64,000 nucleotides of DNA from Stenotrophomonas sp. 169 (GTDB lineage Bacteria > Pseudomonadota > Gammaproteobacteria > Xanthomonadales > Xanthomonadaceae): the NCBI RefSeq assembly GCF_014621775.1, contig NZ_CP061204.1:2314501-2378500 (forward strand), written 5' to 3'. The position numbers were made by a program, and so were the translations under genes. The first letter of the stretch is position 1; each line of letters begins with the position of its first letter. Below the pieces are notes generated by a model. That model was not told where the DNA came from. It ran no database searches and saw nothing but the letters and a program-made list of their open reading frames with translations. Positions 36,234-47,515 of this stretch are shown in pieces.

Positions 36234-38825
36234 TCAGGCAGCGACCGACTTGCCGGCTTCCTGATACTCCTCGATCTGATCGAAGTTCATGTAACGGTAG
36301 ATCTCCGCGCCGCTGGCTTCCAGCACGCCCACGTCCGCCATGTACTCTTCCTTGGTCGGAATACGGCCCAGGCGCGAGCAGATCGCCGCCAGTTCCGCCG
36401 AACCCAGGTACACGTTCGAGTTGCGGCCCAGACGGTTCGGGAAGTTGCGGGTCGACGTCGAGAACACCGTCGCGCCCTCACGCACCTGTGCCTGGTTGCC
36501 CATGCACAGCGAGCAGCCCGGCATTTCCATGCGCGCACCGGCGCTGCCGAAGGTGCCGTAGTGGCCCTCGCGGGTCAGCTCGGACGCGTCCATCTTGGTC
36601 GGCGGGGCCACCCACAGCTTGGTCGGGATGTCACGCTTGCCTTCCAGCAGCTTGGCCGCCGCGCGGAAGTGACCGATGTTGGTCATGCACGAACCGATGA
36701 ACACTTCATCGATCTTGGCACCGGCCACTTCGGACAGCGTCTTGACGTCGTCCGGGTCGTTCGGGCACGCCACGATCGGCTCGTGGATGTCGGCCAGGTC
36801 GATGTCGATCACCGCCGCGTACTCGGCATCGGCGTCCGGTGCCAGCAGCTGCGGATCGGCCAGCCAGGCTTCCATCTTGTCGATGCGACGCTGCAGCGAA
36901 CGCGGGTCCTGGTATCCCTCGGTGATCATCCACTTCAGCAGGGTGATGTTGCTGGTCAGGTACTCGATGATCGGTGCCTTGTCCAGGTGCACCGAGCAAC
37001 CGGCGGCCGAACGCTCGGCCGAGGCATCGGACAGTTCGAACGCCTGCTCGACCTTCAGGTCCGGCAGACCTTCGATTTCCAGGATGCGGCCGGAGAAGAT
37101 GTTCTTCTTGCCGGCCTTGGCGACGGTCAGCAGGCCCGACTTGATCGCGTACAGCGGGATCGCGTTGACCAGATCGCGCAGGGTCACGCCCGGCTGCATC
37201 TTGCCCTTGAAGCGCACCAGCACCGATTCCGGCATGTCCAGCGGCATCACGCCCGTGGCAGCAGCGAAGGCGACCAGGCCCGAACCGGCCGGGAACGAAA
37301 TGCCCACCGGGAAACGGGTGTGCGAGTCGCCGCCGGTGCCGACGGTGTCGGGCAGCAGCATGCGGTTGAGCCAGCTGTGGATCACGCCATCGCCCGGACG
37401 CAGCGAGATGCCACCGCGGGTGGAGATGAACTCCGGCAGGGTGTGGTGGGTCTTGACGTCGACCGGCTTCGGATAGGCCGCGGTGTGGCAGAACGACTGC
37501 ATCACCAGGTCGGCGGAGAAGCCCAGGCAGGCCAGGTCTTTCAGCTCGTCACGGGTCATCGGACCGGTGGTGTCCTGCGAACCCACCGAGGTCATCTTCG
37601 GTTCGCAGTAGGTGCCCGGGCGCATGCCCTGGCCTTCCGGCAGACCGCACGCGCGGCCGACCATCTTCTGCGCCAGCGAGAACCCCTTGCCGGTGTCGGC
37701 CGGCTGCACCGGCAGGCGGAACAGATCGGTGACCGGCATGCCCAGCGCTTCGCGCGCCTTGGCGGTCAGGCCACGACCGACGATCAGCGGGATGCGGCCA
37801 CCGGCACGTACTTCGTCGAACAGCACGTCCGACTTCACCTGGAACTCAGCAATCACTTCGCCGTTCTTCAGCGCCTTGCCGTCGTACGGGCGCAGCTCGA
37901 TGACATCACCGTGCTCCATCTGCGTGACGTCCAGCTCGATCGGCAGCGCGCCGGCATCTTCCATGGTGTTGTAGAAGATCGGGGCGATCTTCGACCCCAG
38001 GCAGACACCGCCGAATCGCTTGTTCGGGATGAACGGAATGTCTTCACCGGTGAACCACAGCACGCTGTTGGTGGCTGACTTGCGCGAGGAACCGGTTCCC
38101 ACCACGTCGCCCACGTAGGCGACCAGGTGGCCCTTGTCCTTCAGCGACAGGATTTCCTGGATCGGACCGCGCTTGCCGTCTTCTTCCGGCACGAAGGCCG
38201 CATCGGGACGCTTGTTCTTCAGCATCGCCAGGGCGTGCAGCGGGATGTCCGGGCGCGTGGTCGCATCCGGTGCCGGCGACAGGTCGTCGGTATTGGTTTC
38301 GCCCGGCACCTTGAACACGGTCAGGGTCATGCTCTGCGCGACTTCCGGACGGCTGGTGAACCATTCGGCGTCGGCCCAGCTCTGCAGCACGGACTTCGCG
38401 TTGGCATTGCCGGCGTTGGCCTTTTCCTGCACGTCGTGGAAGGCATCGAACACCAGCAGGGTGTTCTTCAGCGCCGTGGCGGCGATGCCACCGACCGCGG
38501 TGTCGTCCAGCAGCTGGACCAGCGGGGCGACGTTGTAACCGCCGAGCATGGTGCCCAGCAGTTCGGTGGCGCGCTCGCGGCTGATCAGCGGAGTCTGCTC
38601 GCTGCCAAAGGCGATGGCCGCCAGGTACGACGCCTTGACCTTGGCGGCGTCATCAACGCCGGCCGGCACGCGGTGGGTCAGCAGCTCGACCAGGAATTCG
38701 GCTTCGCCAGCGGGCGGGTTCTTCAACAGTTCAATGACATCGGCCGTCTGCTGCGCGGTCAGCGGCAGGGGCGGGATGCCAAGCGCAGCGCGCTCGGCGA
38801 CGTGGTGGCGGTAGGCTTCCAACAT
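36234..38825 (-). CDS. acnB: Aconitate hydratase B (RpfA)
   Basis: AcnB interconverts citrate and isocitrate in the TCA cycle using a 4Fe-4S cluster. It can act as an iron-responsive RNA-binding protein when the cluster is lost. The 863 residues match the family. The HEAT-like N-terminal domain ([20 protein letters not shown]) marks the B type. Conserved segments include [29 protein letters not shown] and the cluster cysteines in [11 protein letters not shown] and [11 protein letters not shown]. In Xanthomonas the homologue is called rpfA and affects virulence factor output; here it lies apart from the rpf core. Confidence 0.97.
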   Translation of the reverse strand: MLEAYRHHVAERAALGIPPLPLTAQQTADVIELLKNPPAGEAEFLVELLTHRVPAGVDDAAKVKASYLAAIAFGSEQTPLISRERATELLGTMLGGYNVAPLVQLLDDTAVGGIAATALKNTLLVFDAFHDVQEKANAGNANAKSVLQSWADAEWFTSRPEVAQSMTLTVFKVPGETNTDDLSPAPDATTRPDIPLHALAMLKNKRPDAAFVPEEDGKRGPIQEILSLKDKGHLVAYVGDVVGTGSSRKSATNSVLWFTGEDIPFIPNKRFGGVCLGSKIAPIFYNTMEDAGALPIELDVTQMEHGDVIELRPYDGKALKNGEVIAEFQVKSDVLFDEVRAGGRIPLIVGRGLTAKAREALGMPVTDLFRLPVQPADTGKGFSLAQKMVGRACGLPEGQGMRPGTYCEPKMTSVGSQDTTGPMTRDELKDLACLGFSADLVMQSFCHTAAYPKPVDVKTHHTLPEFISTRGGISLRPGDGVIHSWLNRMLLPDTVGTGGDSHTRFPVGISFPAGSGLVAFAAATGVMPLDMPESVLVRFKGKMQPGVTLRDLVNAIPLYAIKSGLLTVAKAGKKNIFSGRILEIEGLPDLKVEQAFELSDASAERSAAGCSVHLDKAPIIEYLTSNITLLKWMITEGYQDPRSLQRRIDKMEAWLADPQLLAPDADAEYAAVIDIDLADIHEPIVACPNDPDDVKTLSEVAGAKIDEVFIGSCMTNIGHFRAAAKLLEGKRDIPTKLWVAPPTKMDASELTREGHYGTFGSAGARMEMPGCSLCMGNQAQVREGATVFSTSTRNFPNRLGRNSNVYLGSAELAAICSRLGRIPTKEEYMADVGVLEASGAEIYRYMNFDQIEEYQEAGKSVAA

Positions 38826-38886
38826 GACAACTCCCGGGGTAATGCGGTGAATACAACGAATGGATGAAGCGGTAAAACGGTTTCGC

Positions 38887-39285
38887 TCAGGCCTGCGGCA
38901 CGATCAGCTTCAGGCCCTTGAAGTAATCTCGGTAAAACGTGTCGTTCCAGGTGATCAGGCCATCGCACTGCAGCAGGGCATGGGCGCCGACCATGAAGCC
39001 ATCAAGGCTGCGGCGCTCGTTGCCGCGCTGCCGATGACGGCGCTGCATTTCGCCGGCGCGCAGGGCGGACTTGGCTTCCAGCGCATTGAAATGCACACCC
39101 ATCTCTTCCAGCGCCTCCAGCACTTCGGCACCGCCACGCAGCGCGGCGCAGACCTCGGCCAGCGTCGCCCCGCAGACCACCACGCGGCCACCGACCAGGC
39201 TCTGGCGGAGGCAGGCCTCTACGGCATCGGCCTGCGCGCCATTGCTGAGCAGCTCGATCAGCACCGGCGAATCCACGGCGATCAT
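38887..39285 (-). CDS. VapC-like PIN-domain toxin
   Basis: A PIN-domain protein of 132 residues, a likely site-specific RNase of a type II toxin-antitoxin pair. The acidic residues expected of PIN domains are present: Asp in [13 protein letters not shown], Glu in [12 protein letters not shown], Asp in [14 protein letters not shown] and Asp in [11 protein letters not shown]. The ATG giving MIAVDS was preferred; an in-frame GTG at 39306 would overlap the antitoxin gene by 14 bases. It lies between acnB and acnA, in the same direction as acnB. Confidence 0.85.
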   Translation of the reverse strand: MIAVDSPVLIELLSNGAQADAVEACLRQSLVGGRVVVCGATLAEVCAALRGGAEVLEALEEMGVHFNALEAKSALRAGEMQRRHRQRGNERRSLDGFMVGAHALLQCDGLITWNDTFYRDYFKGLKLIVPQA

Positions 39286-39292
39286 GGCGGGC

Positions 39293-39517
39293 TTACTGTT
39301 CGTCACGGACGGCCTTCACCGCGGCGTCGGTGCTGTCAAAGCCATCCAGCGCGAACTTGCCACGGGCACGCGAGATGGCGTCATCCACGCTCTTGCGCAG
39401 GATGATCCGGCCGCCCTCCAGCTCCACGGTGAGCTGGGTGCCCTTGGTCAGGCCCAGCGCATCGCGGACCGCCTTCGGCAAGGTGATCTGTCCGCGTTCA
39501 GCTACGGTGGCTTCCAT
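39293..39517 (-). CDS. AbrB/MazE-type antitoxin (VapB-like)
   Basis: A 74-residue antitoxin. The N-terminal half is a swapped-hairpin AbrB-type DNA-binding domain (ATVAERGQITLPKAVRDALGL, then GTQLTVELEGGRIIL). The C-terminal tail (ARGKFALDGFDST) should bind the toxin. The ATG at 39517 has GAGGG upstream; an ATG at 39541 would add eight residues. The stop is seven bases before the toxin ATG. It probably represses its own promoter. Confidence 0.87.
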   Translation of the reverse strand: MEATVAERGQITLPKAVRDALGLTKGTQLTVELEGGRIILRKSVDDAISRARGKFALDGFDSTDAAVKAVRDEQ

Positions 39518-39558
39518 GGGTAGGCCCTCTTCGGTATGCATGAATTATACATACTTTT

Positions 39559-39639
39559 CAAAAAGGGGATGGAGGGGATTAAGTCGTTTTCAGCCCGACT
39601 GGGGCCATAAACGACTTAATCCCCTCCGTCCCCTTTTTG
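39559..39639. repeat. 30-bp arm inverted repeat (long hairpin)
   Basis: CAAAAAGGGGATGGAGGGGA at 39559 continues to GTCGTTT and is matched inversely by AACGACTTAATCCCCTCCGT, ending in CCCCTTTTTG at 39639. The arms are 30 bases with one mismatch and the loop is about 20 bases. It lies between the divergent antitoxin gene and acnA. AT content is higher than around it. It looks like a dispersed repeat rather than a terminator. Confidence 0.75.
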
Positions 39640-39747
39640 GCCGTGATGACATCGGCGCTACATCTGAATGTGTAAGCTTCTGCGCTGAGCAAGCAGGCGC
39701 GCCTGGTGCGCGGCCGTTGCAAGCCATTCGCAAAGGAGTCATCTGCA

Positions 39748-42501
<2,754 letters not shown>

Positions 42502-42511
42502 GGGTGAGGCC

Positions 42512-42541
42512 ACGGTGCCCGGAATAACCGGTCACCGTGGT
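42512..42541. terminator. Probable bidirectional terminator between acnA and the fic gene
   Basis: CCACGGTG and CACCGTGG form a hairpin in the short gap between two convergent genes. T runs are weak. Confidence 0.45.
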
Positions 42542-42550
42542 CTGGAAGCA

Positions 42551-43698
42551 TCAGTCCCTGAGAAGATCCATGTACGCCAGATACGCGTAGGTCTGCCGAC
42601 GACTGCGCCCCGATGTCTCACTAAGGATGCCAAGTGATTCCAGGGACACCACTGCGGCGCGTGCAGTTGGCGCACTGACACGCAGTGCGTACTGTGCGCG
42701 TTCAACAGTCAGTTTCGGCATTGTCGGAAGCATCTCGAACAGCCGCATGGTCTGCAGCGTGCTGTTCCCTGCGCCCAGCACCAGCTTGCGATCGCTGGCG
42801 ATCCGCGTGGCCAAGGCGACAATATTTCGCTGGGCATCGTCAGCCGATCGCTCCACGGCCTCAAGGAAGAACGATACCCACCCTTCCCAATCACCGTAGA
42901 GCCGGACGGCGGAGAGTCTGCGGTAGTACTCGGCCTGATGTGCCTTGAGATAGCTTGAAACACAGAGCAGTGGCTCGGGTAGCAGCATCCAGTGCTCAAG
43001 CAGCATGGCGATGAGCAGCCTTCCTATACGTCCATTGCCATCGAGAAATGGGTGGATGGTCTCGAACTGGGCGTGTATCAGCGCAATGCGCACCAAAGGG
43101 GGAAGCTCCTGTTCTCCCTCATGATGGATATAACGCTCCAGAGCCCCCAGCAGCGCATGAACCTCGCCCGATGGAGGGGGGACAAACGCTGCATTGCCGG
43201 GCCGGGTGCCGCCAATCCAGTTCTGGGTAGTACGTATCGTGCCAGGCTGGCGCGAGGCGCCCCGCACTCCAGAAAGAAGTATGCAATGCGCTTCGGTGAG
43301 CAACCGGGTGGACAGAGGCAGTCCCGTTGGCGATCCAAGCTGCTCCCGTACGTAGCGAAACGCTTGAAGGTAGTTGGTCACTTCCTCCACGTCATCAGCG
43401 TTGTTGACCCGGATGCCGGCTTCGTCATCGAAGACATCGGTAAGAGTCGCCTGCGTGCCTTCAAGCTGTGAGGTGAGCAGTGCCTCTTTTCTGATCGCGC
43501 TGTAAATCAACCATTCGCCCGATGCCCAGCCCGGACATGGCGGCCAGGCGCGAGAGTGCCAGCTCAGCCCTCCGACCTTGCTGCATAGCTTCGAGGATCA
43601 AGCAGCGGCTCGATGGGGGGCAGCGGCAGTGGCACGAAGGCACGCACCGCTTCTCCATGCGTGGTGGTCACCACAAAAGATCCAGAGCTGCGCGCCAT
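42551..43698 (-). pseudogene. Fic-family AMP-transferase gene with two N-terminal frameshifts
   Basis: Fic proteins transfer AMP to target hydroxyls. The open C-terminal part (from about 43510) has the motif HPFLDGNGRIGRLL, complete with catalytic histidine, and the N-terminal inhibitory motif TSQLEG. A C-terminal winged-helix domain follows. Upstream, the usual Fic N-terminus is readable but spread over three frames: MARSSGSFVVTTTHGE to PPIEPLL (from 43698), then ILEAMQQGRRAELALSRLAA, then EWLIYSAIRKEALL. Both breaks fit one-base insertions, near 43588 and 43520. A shorter product from a TTG at 43510 is possible but would lack the start of the inhibitory domain. Confidence 0.8.
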
Positions 43699-43730
43699 GA
43701 AAAGTCCTCTTTCCATCCTGTGACTGTAAT

Positions 43731-43744
43731 GAAAGATATCTTTC
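43731..43744. promoter_or_regulatory. Palindrome upstream of the fic gene
   Basis: GAAAGATATCTTTC is a perfect 14-base palindrome, 33 bases before the original fic start. It may be an operator. Confidence 0.45.
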
Positions 43745-43808
43745 TTTAGCGGTCACCCAGTGCAAGCTTTTTGCTCCTCCCACCCTCCGCTGGCGCAGCG
43801 ATGCCAGC

Positions 43809-43928
43809 CGAGAGGGCGGTTGAAGCCATTGCGCGCAGGACGCTTGGCGCCCTGAATGGGCGGAAAGCAGGGCCCCATGGATTGGTTTACGACGTGTCCT
43901 GCGCAAGGGCTTCAACCGCTCTCCCTCG
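43809..43928. repeat. 120-bp hairpin repeat, possibly same family as 16599-16704
   Basis: Arms 43809-43841 and 43896-43928 are imperfect inverted copies sharing CGGTTGAAGCC and CAGGAC. Outer ends read CGAG and the inner edge reads CGTGTCCTGCG, as in the element at 16599-16704. It occupies the centre of the 340-base gap between fic and the Phd-zeta pair. Confidence 0.6.
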
Positions 43929-43962
43929 CACCAATCAGACGTCACTCGAAAAAATGATTTAT

Positions 43963-43992
43963 TCCTATTTTAGACAATTCATATAAATAGGA
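43963..43992. promoter_or_regulatory. Inverted repeat in the AT-rich promoter of the Phd-zeta pair
   Basis: TCCTATTT (43963-43970) and AAATAGGA (43985-43992) flank 14 AT-rich bases. This is a likely operator for autoregulation by the Phd-type antitoxin. Confidence 0.5.
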
Positions 43993-44040
43993 CGAAACAG
44001 GAGTAATCTCGACCCCAAGGCACACCCCGTGGAGTCCACC

Positions 44041-44415
44041 ATGCTGCACACCCCGATCAGCTTCGAGCCCATCACCGAGCTCACCCGCACCACCGCCTCG
44101 TCGGTGAAAGAGCACTGGCGCAAGGTGATGCAGGAGGTGCGTGACCAGCGCATGGTGGTGGTCACCAACCACAACGAGCCGCAGGCGGTGATCATCTCCG
44201 CCGACCAGTACCGTGCGTTGCAGGCCAAGGTTGAGGCGCTGGAACAGTCGCTGGATGAACTGCGCAGCCAGACCCCTGCCCTGACCGAGCTCCGTCAGGG
44301 CTTCGACGAGCGCTTGGCGGTGCTGCAGCAGGCGCAGGCCGGTGCGCGCGCACGTGACCTGCTGCAGCGCCCTGCCCGCCTGCAGGGCAAGGTCAAGGCC
44401 GGTTCCGGCTACTGA
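44041..44415 (+). CDS. Phd/YefM-type antitoxin paired with a zeta-like kinase
   Basis: A 124-residue antitoxin. Residues 5-65 are a Phd/YefM fold (FEPITELTRTTASSVKEHWRKV, VVVTNHNEPQAVIISADQYRALQ). A coiled-coil-like region and a basic C-terminal tail follow and probably bind the toxin. GGAG lies six bases before the ATG; a GTG at 44029 is a less likely start. The stop and the toxin start overlap by one base (TGATG), so the two are translated together. Confidence 0.87.
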   Translation: MLHTPISFEPITELTRTTASSVKEHWRKVMQEVRDQRMVVVTNHNEPQAVIISADQYRALQAKVEALEQSLDELRSQTPALTELRQGFDERLAVLQQAQAGARARDLLQRPARLQGKVKAGSGY

Positions 44416-45062
44416 TGGCGCGTCCGTTCCTGTACGTGCTGGCCGGCGTCAACGGTGCCGGCAAGAGCTCCATCGGCGGTCACCTGCTGCGTGAAGCCGG
44501 GCTGGACTGGTTCAATCCGGATACCTATGCGCGCGCACTGGTGCAGCAGCTCGGCACGCCACAGGCGCAAGCCAATGGGCAGGCTTGGCAGGAAGGCGTA
44601 CGCCGCTTGCAGGCCGCACTGGCCGAGGGCCACAACCATGCCTTTGAAACCACGCTGGGGGGTACGTCGATAACGGCGATGCTGCATGAGGCCAGCGCAA
44701 CGCATGACGTGCTGATGTGGTTCTGCGGGCTGTCCAGTCCAGAGCAGCACATCGCCCGGGTGAAGGCGCGCGTGCAGGCCGGCGGGCACCCCATCAATGA
44801 AGCCGACATCCGCCGCCGCTGGCCGCTGGCGCAGCAGAATCTGATCGGCCTGATGCCGGTGTTGGCGGCGCTGCAGGTCTATGACAACAGTGCCGATGCC
44901 GCGGCGGGTGAGGCGGTGGCCGACCCGGTGCTGGTTCTGCAGCTGCAGGAGGGCGTGCTGGAGTGGCCGCAGGCGGATGACCTGGAGCAGCTGCGTGGCA
45001 CGCCGGAATGGGCCGTGCCGCTGCTGGAGGCGGCGCTACGCCTCGGTAGCACACCGGCTTGA
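44415..45062 (+). CDS. Zeta-toxin-like P-loop kinase
   Basis: A 215-residue P-loop protein of the zeta toxin/PezT group, which phosphorylate UDP-N-acetylglucosamine or related sugars and so block wall synthesis. The Walker A is AGVNGAGKSSIGGHLL at about residues 9-24. FNPDTYA and the ETTLGG segment match zeta signature regions, and the lid arginines may lie in INEADIRRRWPLAQQN. Unlike classic epsilon-zeta or PezAT, the partner here is Phd-like. The substrate is not established for this subgroup. Confidence 0.85.
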   Translation: MARPFLYVLAGVNGAGKSSIGGHLLREAGLDWFNPDTYARALVQQLGTPQAQANGQAWQEGVRRLQAALAEGHNHAFETTLGGTSITAMLHEASATHDVLMWFCGLSSPEQHIARVKARVQAGGHPINEADIRRRWPLAQQNLIGLMPVLAALQVYDNSADAAAGEAVADPVLVLQLQEGVLEWPQADDLEQLRGTPEWAVPLLEAALRLGSTPA

Positions 45063-45081
45063 AAGCAACGGCCCCGCTGCG

Positions 45082-45148
45082 CTCGCCGAGCGTGGCTCGG
45101 CGCTACCCACTTCGGGCGTCCCGGTAGCGCCGAGCCGTGCTCGGCGGT
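45082..45148. repeat. Inverted REP pair at the end of betT
   Basis: An inverted REP lies at 45082-45107 and a GTAG-headed copy at 45124-45148, ending three bases before the betT stop. Together they fill the gap after the toxin gene. Confidence 0.82.
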
Positions 45149-45150
45149 TT

Positions 45151-46704
45151 TCAGCGCCGATGCGGGGCATCCGGATCGGTGCGCAACGCGCGCAGCAGGC
45201 CCACCATGTAGAACACCAGGATGAACGAGAACGGCAGGCCGCACAGCACCACGGCCGTCTGCATCGCGCCGAAGTTGCCGGCCAGCAGCAGGCCGATGCT
45301 CACTACGGTGATCACCGCGGCCCAGAACACCCGCAGCCAGATCGGGGCGTCGTGGCCGTCTTCCACCCCGCCGTCCACGCGCCGGGTACACAGGTTGGCG
45401 ATCATCAGCGTGCCCGAGTCCACCGGCGTCAGAAACAGCACGAAGCCGATCACCACCGCCGCACCGGCCACGTAGGGCGCCCACGGCAGGTACTCCAGCA
45501 GCTTGAACAGGGTCATCGCCGCATCCGCCTTGGCCACCTCACCCAGCACCGCCTGGCCGTGGTTCAACACCAGGTCGATGGCGGTGTTGCCGAAGATCGA
45601 CAGCCACGCCAACGTGAATCCCAAGGGGATCAGCAGGACGCCAAGGATCACTTCGCGGATGGTGCGCCCGCGCGAAATACGCGCCACGAACAGGCCCACG
45701 AACGGCGCCCAGGCAATCCACCACGCCCAGTAGAACAGCGTCCAGCTGCCCAGCCACTCGCGGCCCTGAGGCTGGTTGAGGTAGATATCGAAGCTCTTGC
45801 GCACGAACGAGGCAAGGTAGTCGCCGGTGTTCTGCACCAGCCCGTCCAGCAGATGCAGCGTCGGCCCGGTCACCAGCACGAACAGCAGCAACACGCACAG
45901 CAGGCGCACATTGAGATTGGACAGCCAGGCGATCCCCTTCTCCACACCGGCCACCACGCCGATCGTGGCCACCGCCATCATCACCAGCACGATCAGCACC
46001 AGCGTCTGCGGCGTATCGGGCATGCCGAACAGATAGGTCAGCCCGGATTGCACCACCAGCGCGCCGATGCCCAGGTTGGTCACCATCGATATCAGCGTCG
46101 CCAGGATGCCGAATCCGTCAACCATGTCCCCGATGCGACCATGGATGCGCTCGCCGAAGATCGGGTACAGCGCAGACCGCAACGCCAGCGGCAGGTCCCG
46201 GCGATAGGCGAAGTAGGCAAGTGCGACACCCACAAGCGCATACAGCGCCCAGCCGTGCAGTCCCCAATGCAGGAAGGTCAGCGCCATTGCCTCGCGACTC
46301 GCCTACACGGTGCTGCCCGGCTGGTCCGGCGGGGCCAGGAAGTGGTCCAGCGGCTCATAGGCGCCGTAATACAGCAGCGCGATGCCGATGCCTGCGGAAA
46401 ACAGCATCGAGACCCACGGGACGTACGCGAACGCGGGCGCTTCTTCGTTGTGGCCCAGCCGGATCGCGCCGTAGCGCGACAGCGCCAGCCACAGCACGAA
46501 GCACAGGCAGATGACCATCAGCACCATGTACCACCAGCCGAACGCGGCGGACACTTCGGCCTGCGCGACCTTGAGCCAGTGTTCGCTGGCATCGGGATGC
46601 AGCACGGTGAGCAGACCCAGCACGCCGATGGAAAGGGCGGAGCTGAAGAACACGAAGCCGTTCAAACGCAGCGGCGACGGAGCAGAGGAAGCCTTGGAAG
46701 ACAT
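45151..46704 (-). pseudogene. betT: Choline transporter BetT (BCCT family), split by an in-frame amber codon
   Basis: A BCCT-family transporter. The first part (from 46704) encodes 133 residues with the first membrane segments and ends at a TAG (46305-46303) in the context PGSTV-stop-ASREA. The same frame continues unbroken for 382 codons with the rest of the family: MALTFLHWGLHGWALYALVG, WTLFYWAWWIAWAPFVGLF, and a C-terminal segment to RTDPDAPHRR. One base change, such as GAG to TAG, would explain it. An ATG at 46287 could start a fragment lacking the first segments, which should not transport. It is divergent from betI. Confidence 0.85.
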
Positions 46705-46795
46705 GGGGTTGTCTCTTCGATCCAGGAAGCACGTACGTGGGGCCGGATCGGGGGGCCAGACGCAGGGCGCGGGGGACGCAGGCGCATCCTACGCC

Positions 46796-46823
46796 TTTAT
46801 TGATTGAACGTTCAATCAATAAA
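46796..46823. promoter_or_regulatory. BetI operator palindrome
   Basis: The core TTGATTGAACGTTCAATCAA is a perfect palindrome; with four flanking bases on each side it reaches 28 bases. It lies between the divergent betT and betI genes, as expected for the TetR-type repressor BetI. Confidence 0.85.
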
Positions 46824-46878
46824 AAGTATAGTGACTCCTCTACCCGGTCCCGTACCGGTTGCCGCGCATGGAGAAACG

Positions 46879-47469
46879 ATGCCAAAGAAAGGAATTGAGC
46901 CGGTCCGCCGTGAACAGCTGATCCGCGCCACCTTCGAGACGATCGACGAGATCGGCCTGGCCGATGCGACGGTGGCCACGATCGCGCGCAAGGCAGGCCT
47001 GTCCACGGGCATCGTGGCCCATTACTTCGGTGACAAGGATGGGCTGCTCAATGCATCGATGCGGCAGATCCTGCGCGAACTGAAAGCCGCCGTCGCACGC
47101 TTCCGCGACACCTGCGCCGACGACGCGCGCGCCCAGCTGCGGGCCATCGTCGACGGCAACTTCGACGACAGCCAGACCAACGGCACGGCCATGCGCGTCT
47201 GGTTGACGTTTTGGGCCGCCAGCATGCACCAGCCGGAACTGGCTCGACTGCAGCGCGCAAACGATCAACGCCTGTTCTCCAACCTGTGCCACCAGTTCAA
47301 ACGTGCGTTGCCGGCGCCGCAGGCCATCCTGGCCGCACGCGGGCTGGCCGCGATGATCGATGGCCTGTGGCTGCGCGGCAGTCTGGTCGGCGGTGAGTTC
47401 AATGCCGACAAGGCGCGCCGTATCGCTTACGGCTATATCGACTTCCAGTTACAGGCAAACGCGCTATAA
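46879..47469 (+). CDS. betI: TetR-type repressor BetI of choline oxidation
   Basis: BetI represses the bet genes and is relieved by choline. The 196 residues start [20 protein letters not shown]. The helix-turn-helix is [26 protein letters not shown] at about residues 30-55, and the ligand-binding part keeps [14 protein letters not shown] and [12 protein letters not shown] lies five bases before ATG 46879. A longer frame from 46804 runs through the operator and is unlikely. betB follows after 46 bases. Confidence 0.95.
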   Translation: MPKKGIEPVRREQLIRATFETIDEIGLADATVATIARKAGLSTGIVAHYFGDKDGLLNASMRQILRELKAAVARFRDTCADDARAQLRAIVDGNFDDSQTNGTAMRVWLTFWAASMHQPELARLQRANDQRLFSNLCHQFKRALPAPQAILAARGLAAMIDGLWLRGSLVGGEFNADKARRIAYGYIDFQLQANAL

Positions 47470-47515
47470 GCGCTGGGTGCCCTCCCCCCTCCCCCTTCCC
47501 CTTCCAGGAGTTCCC

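Noticed and set aside
36180..38078. 632-codon plus-strand frame opposite acnB
   Set aside because: It is antisense to a clear aconitase gene and rich in His/Arg/Gly/Gln, typical of the complement of high-GC coding DNA.
46303..46305. Recoded amber (pyrrolysine or read-through) in betT
   Set aside because: No recoding signal or pyl genes are visible; a simple nonsense mutation is the more economical view.
44881..46803. 640-codon plus-strand frame covering the end of the zeta gene and betT
   Set aside because: It runs over REP elements and antisense to betT; the translated product is low-complexity His/Gln/Arg-rich.
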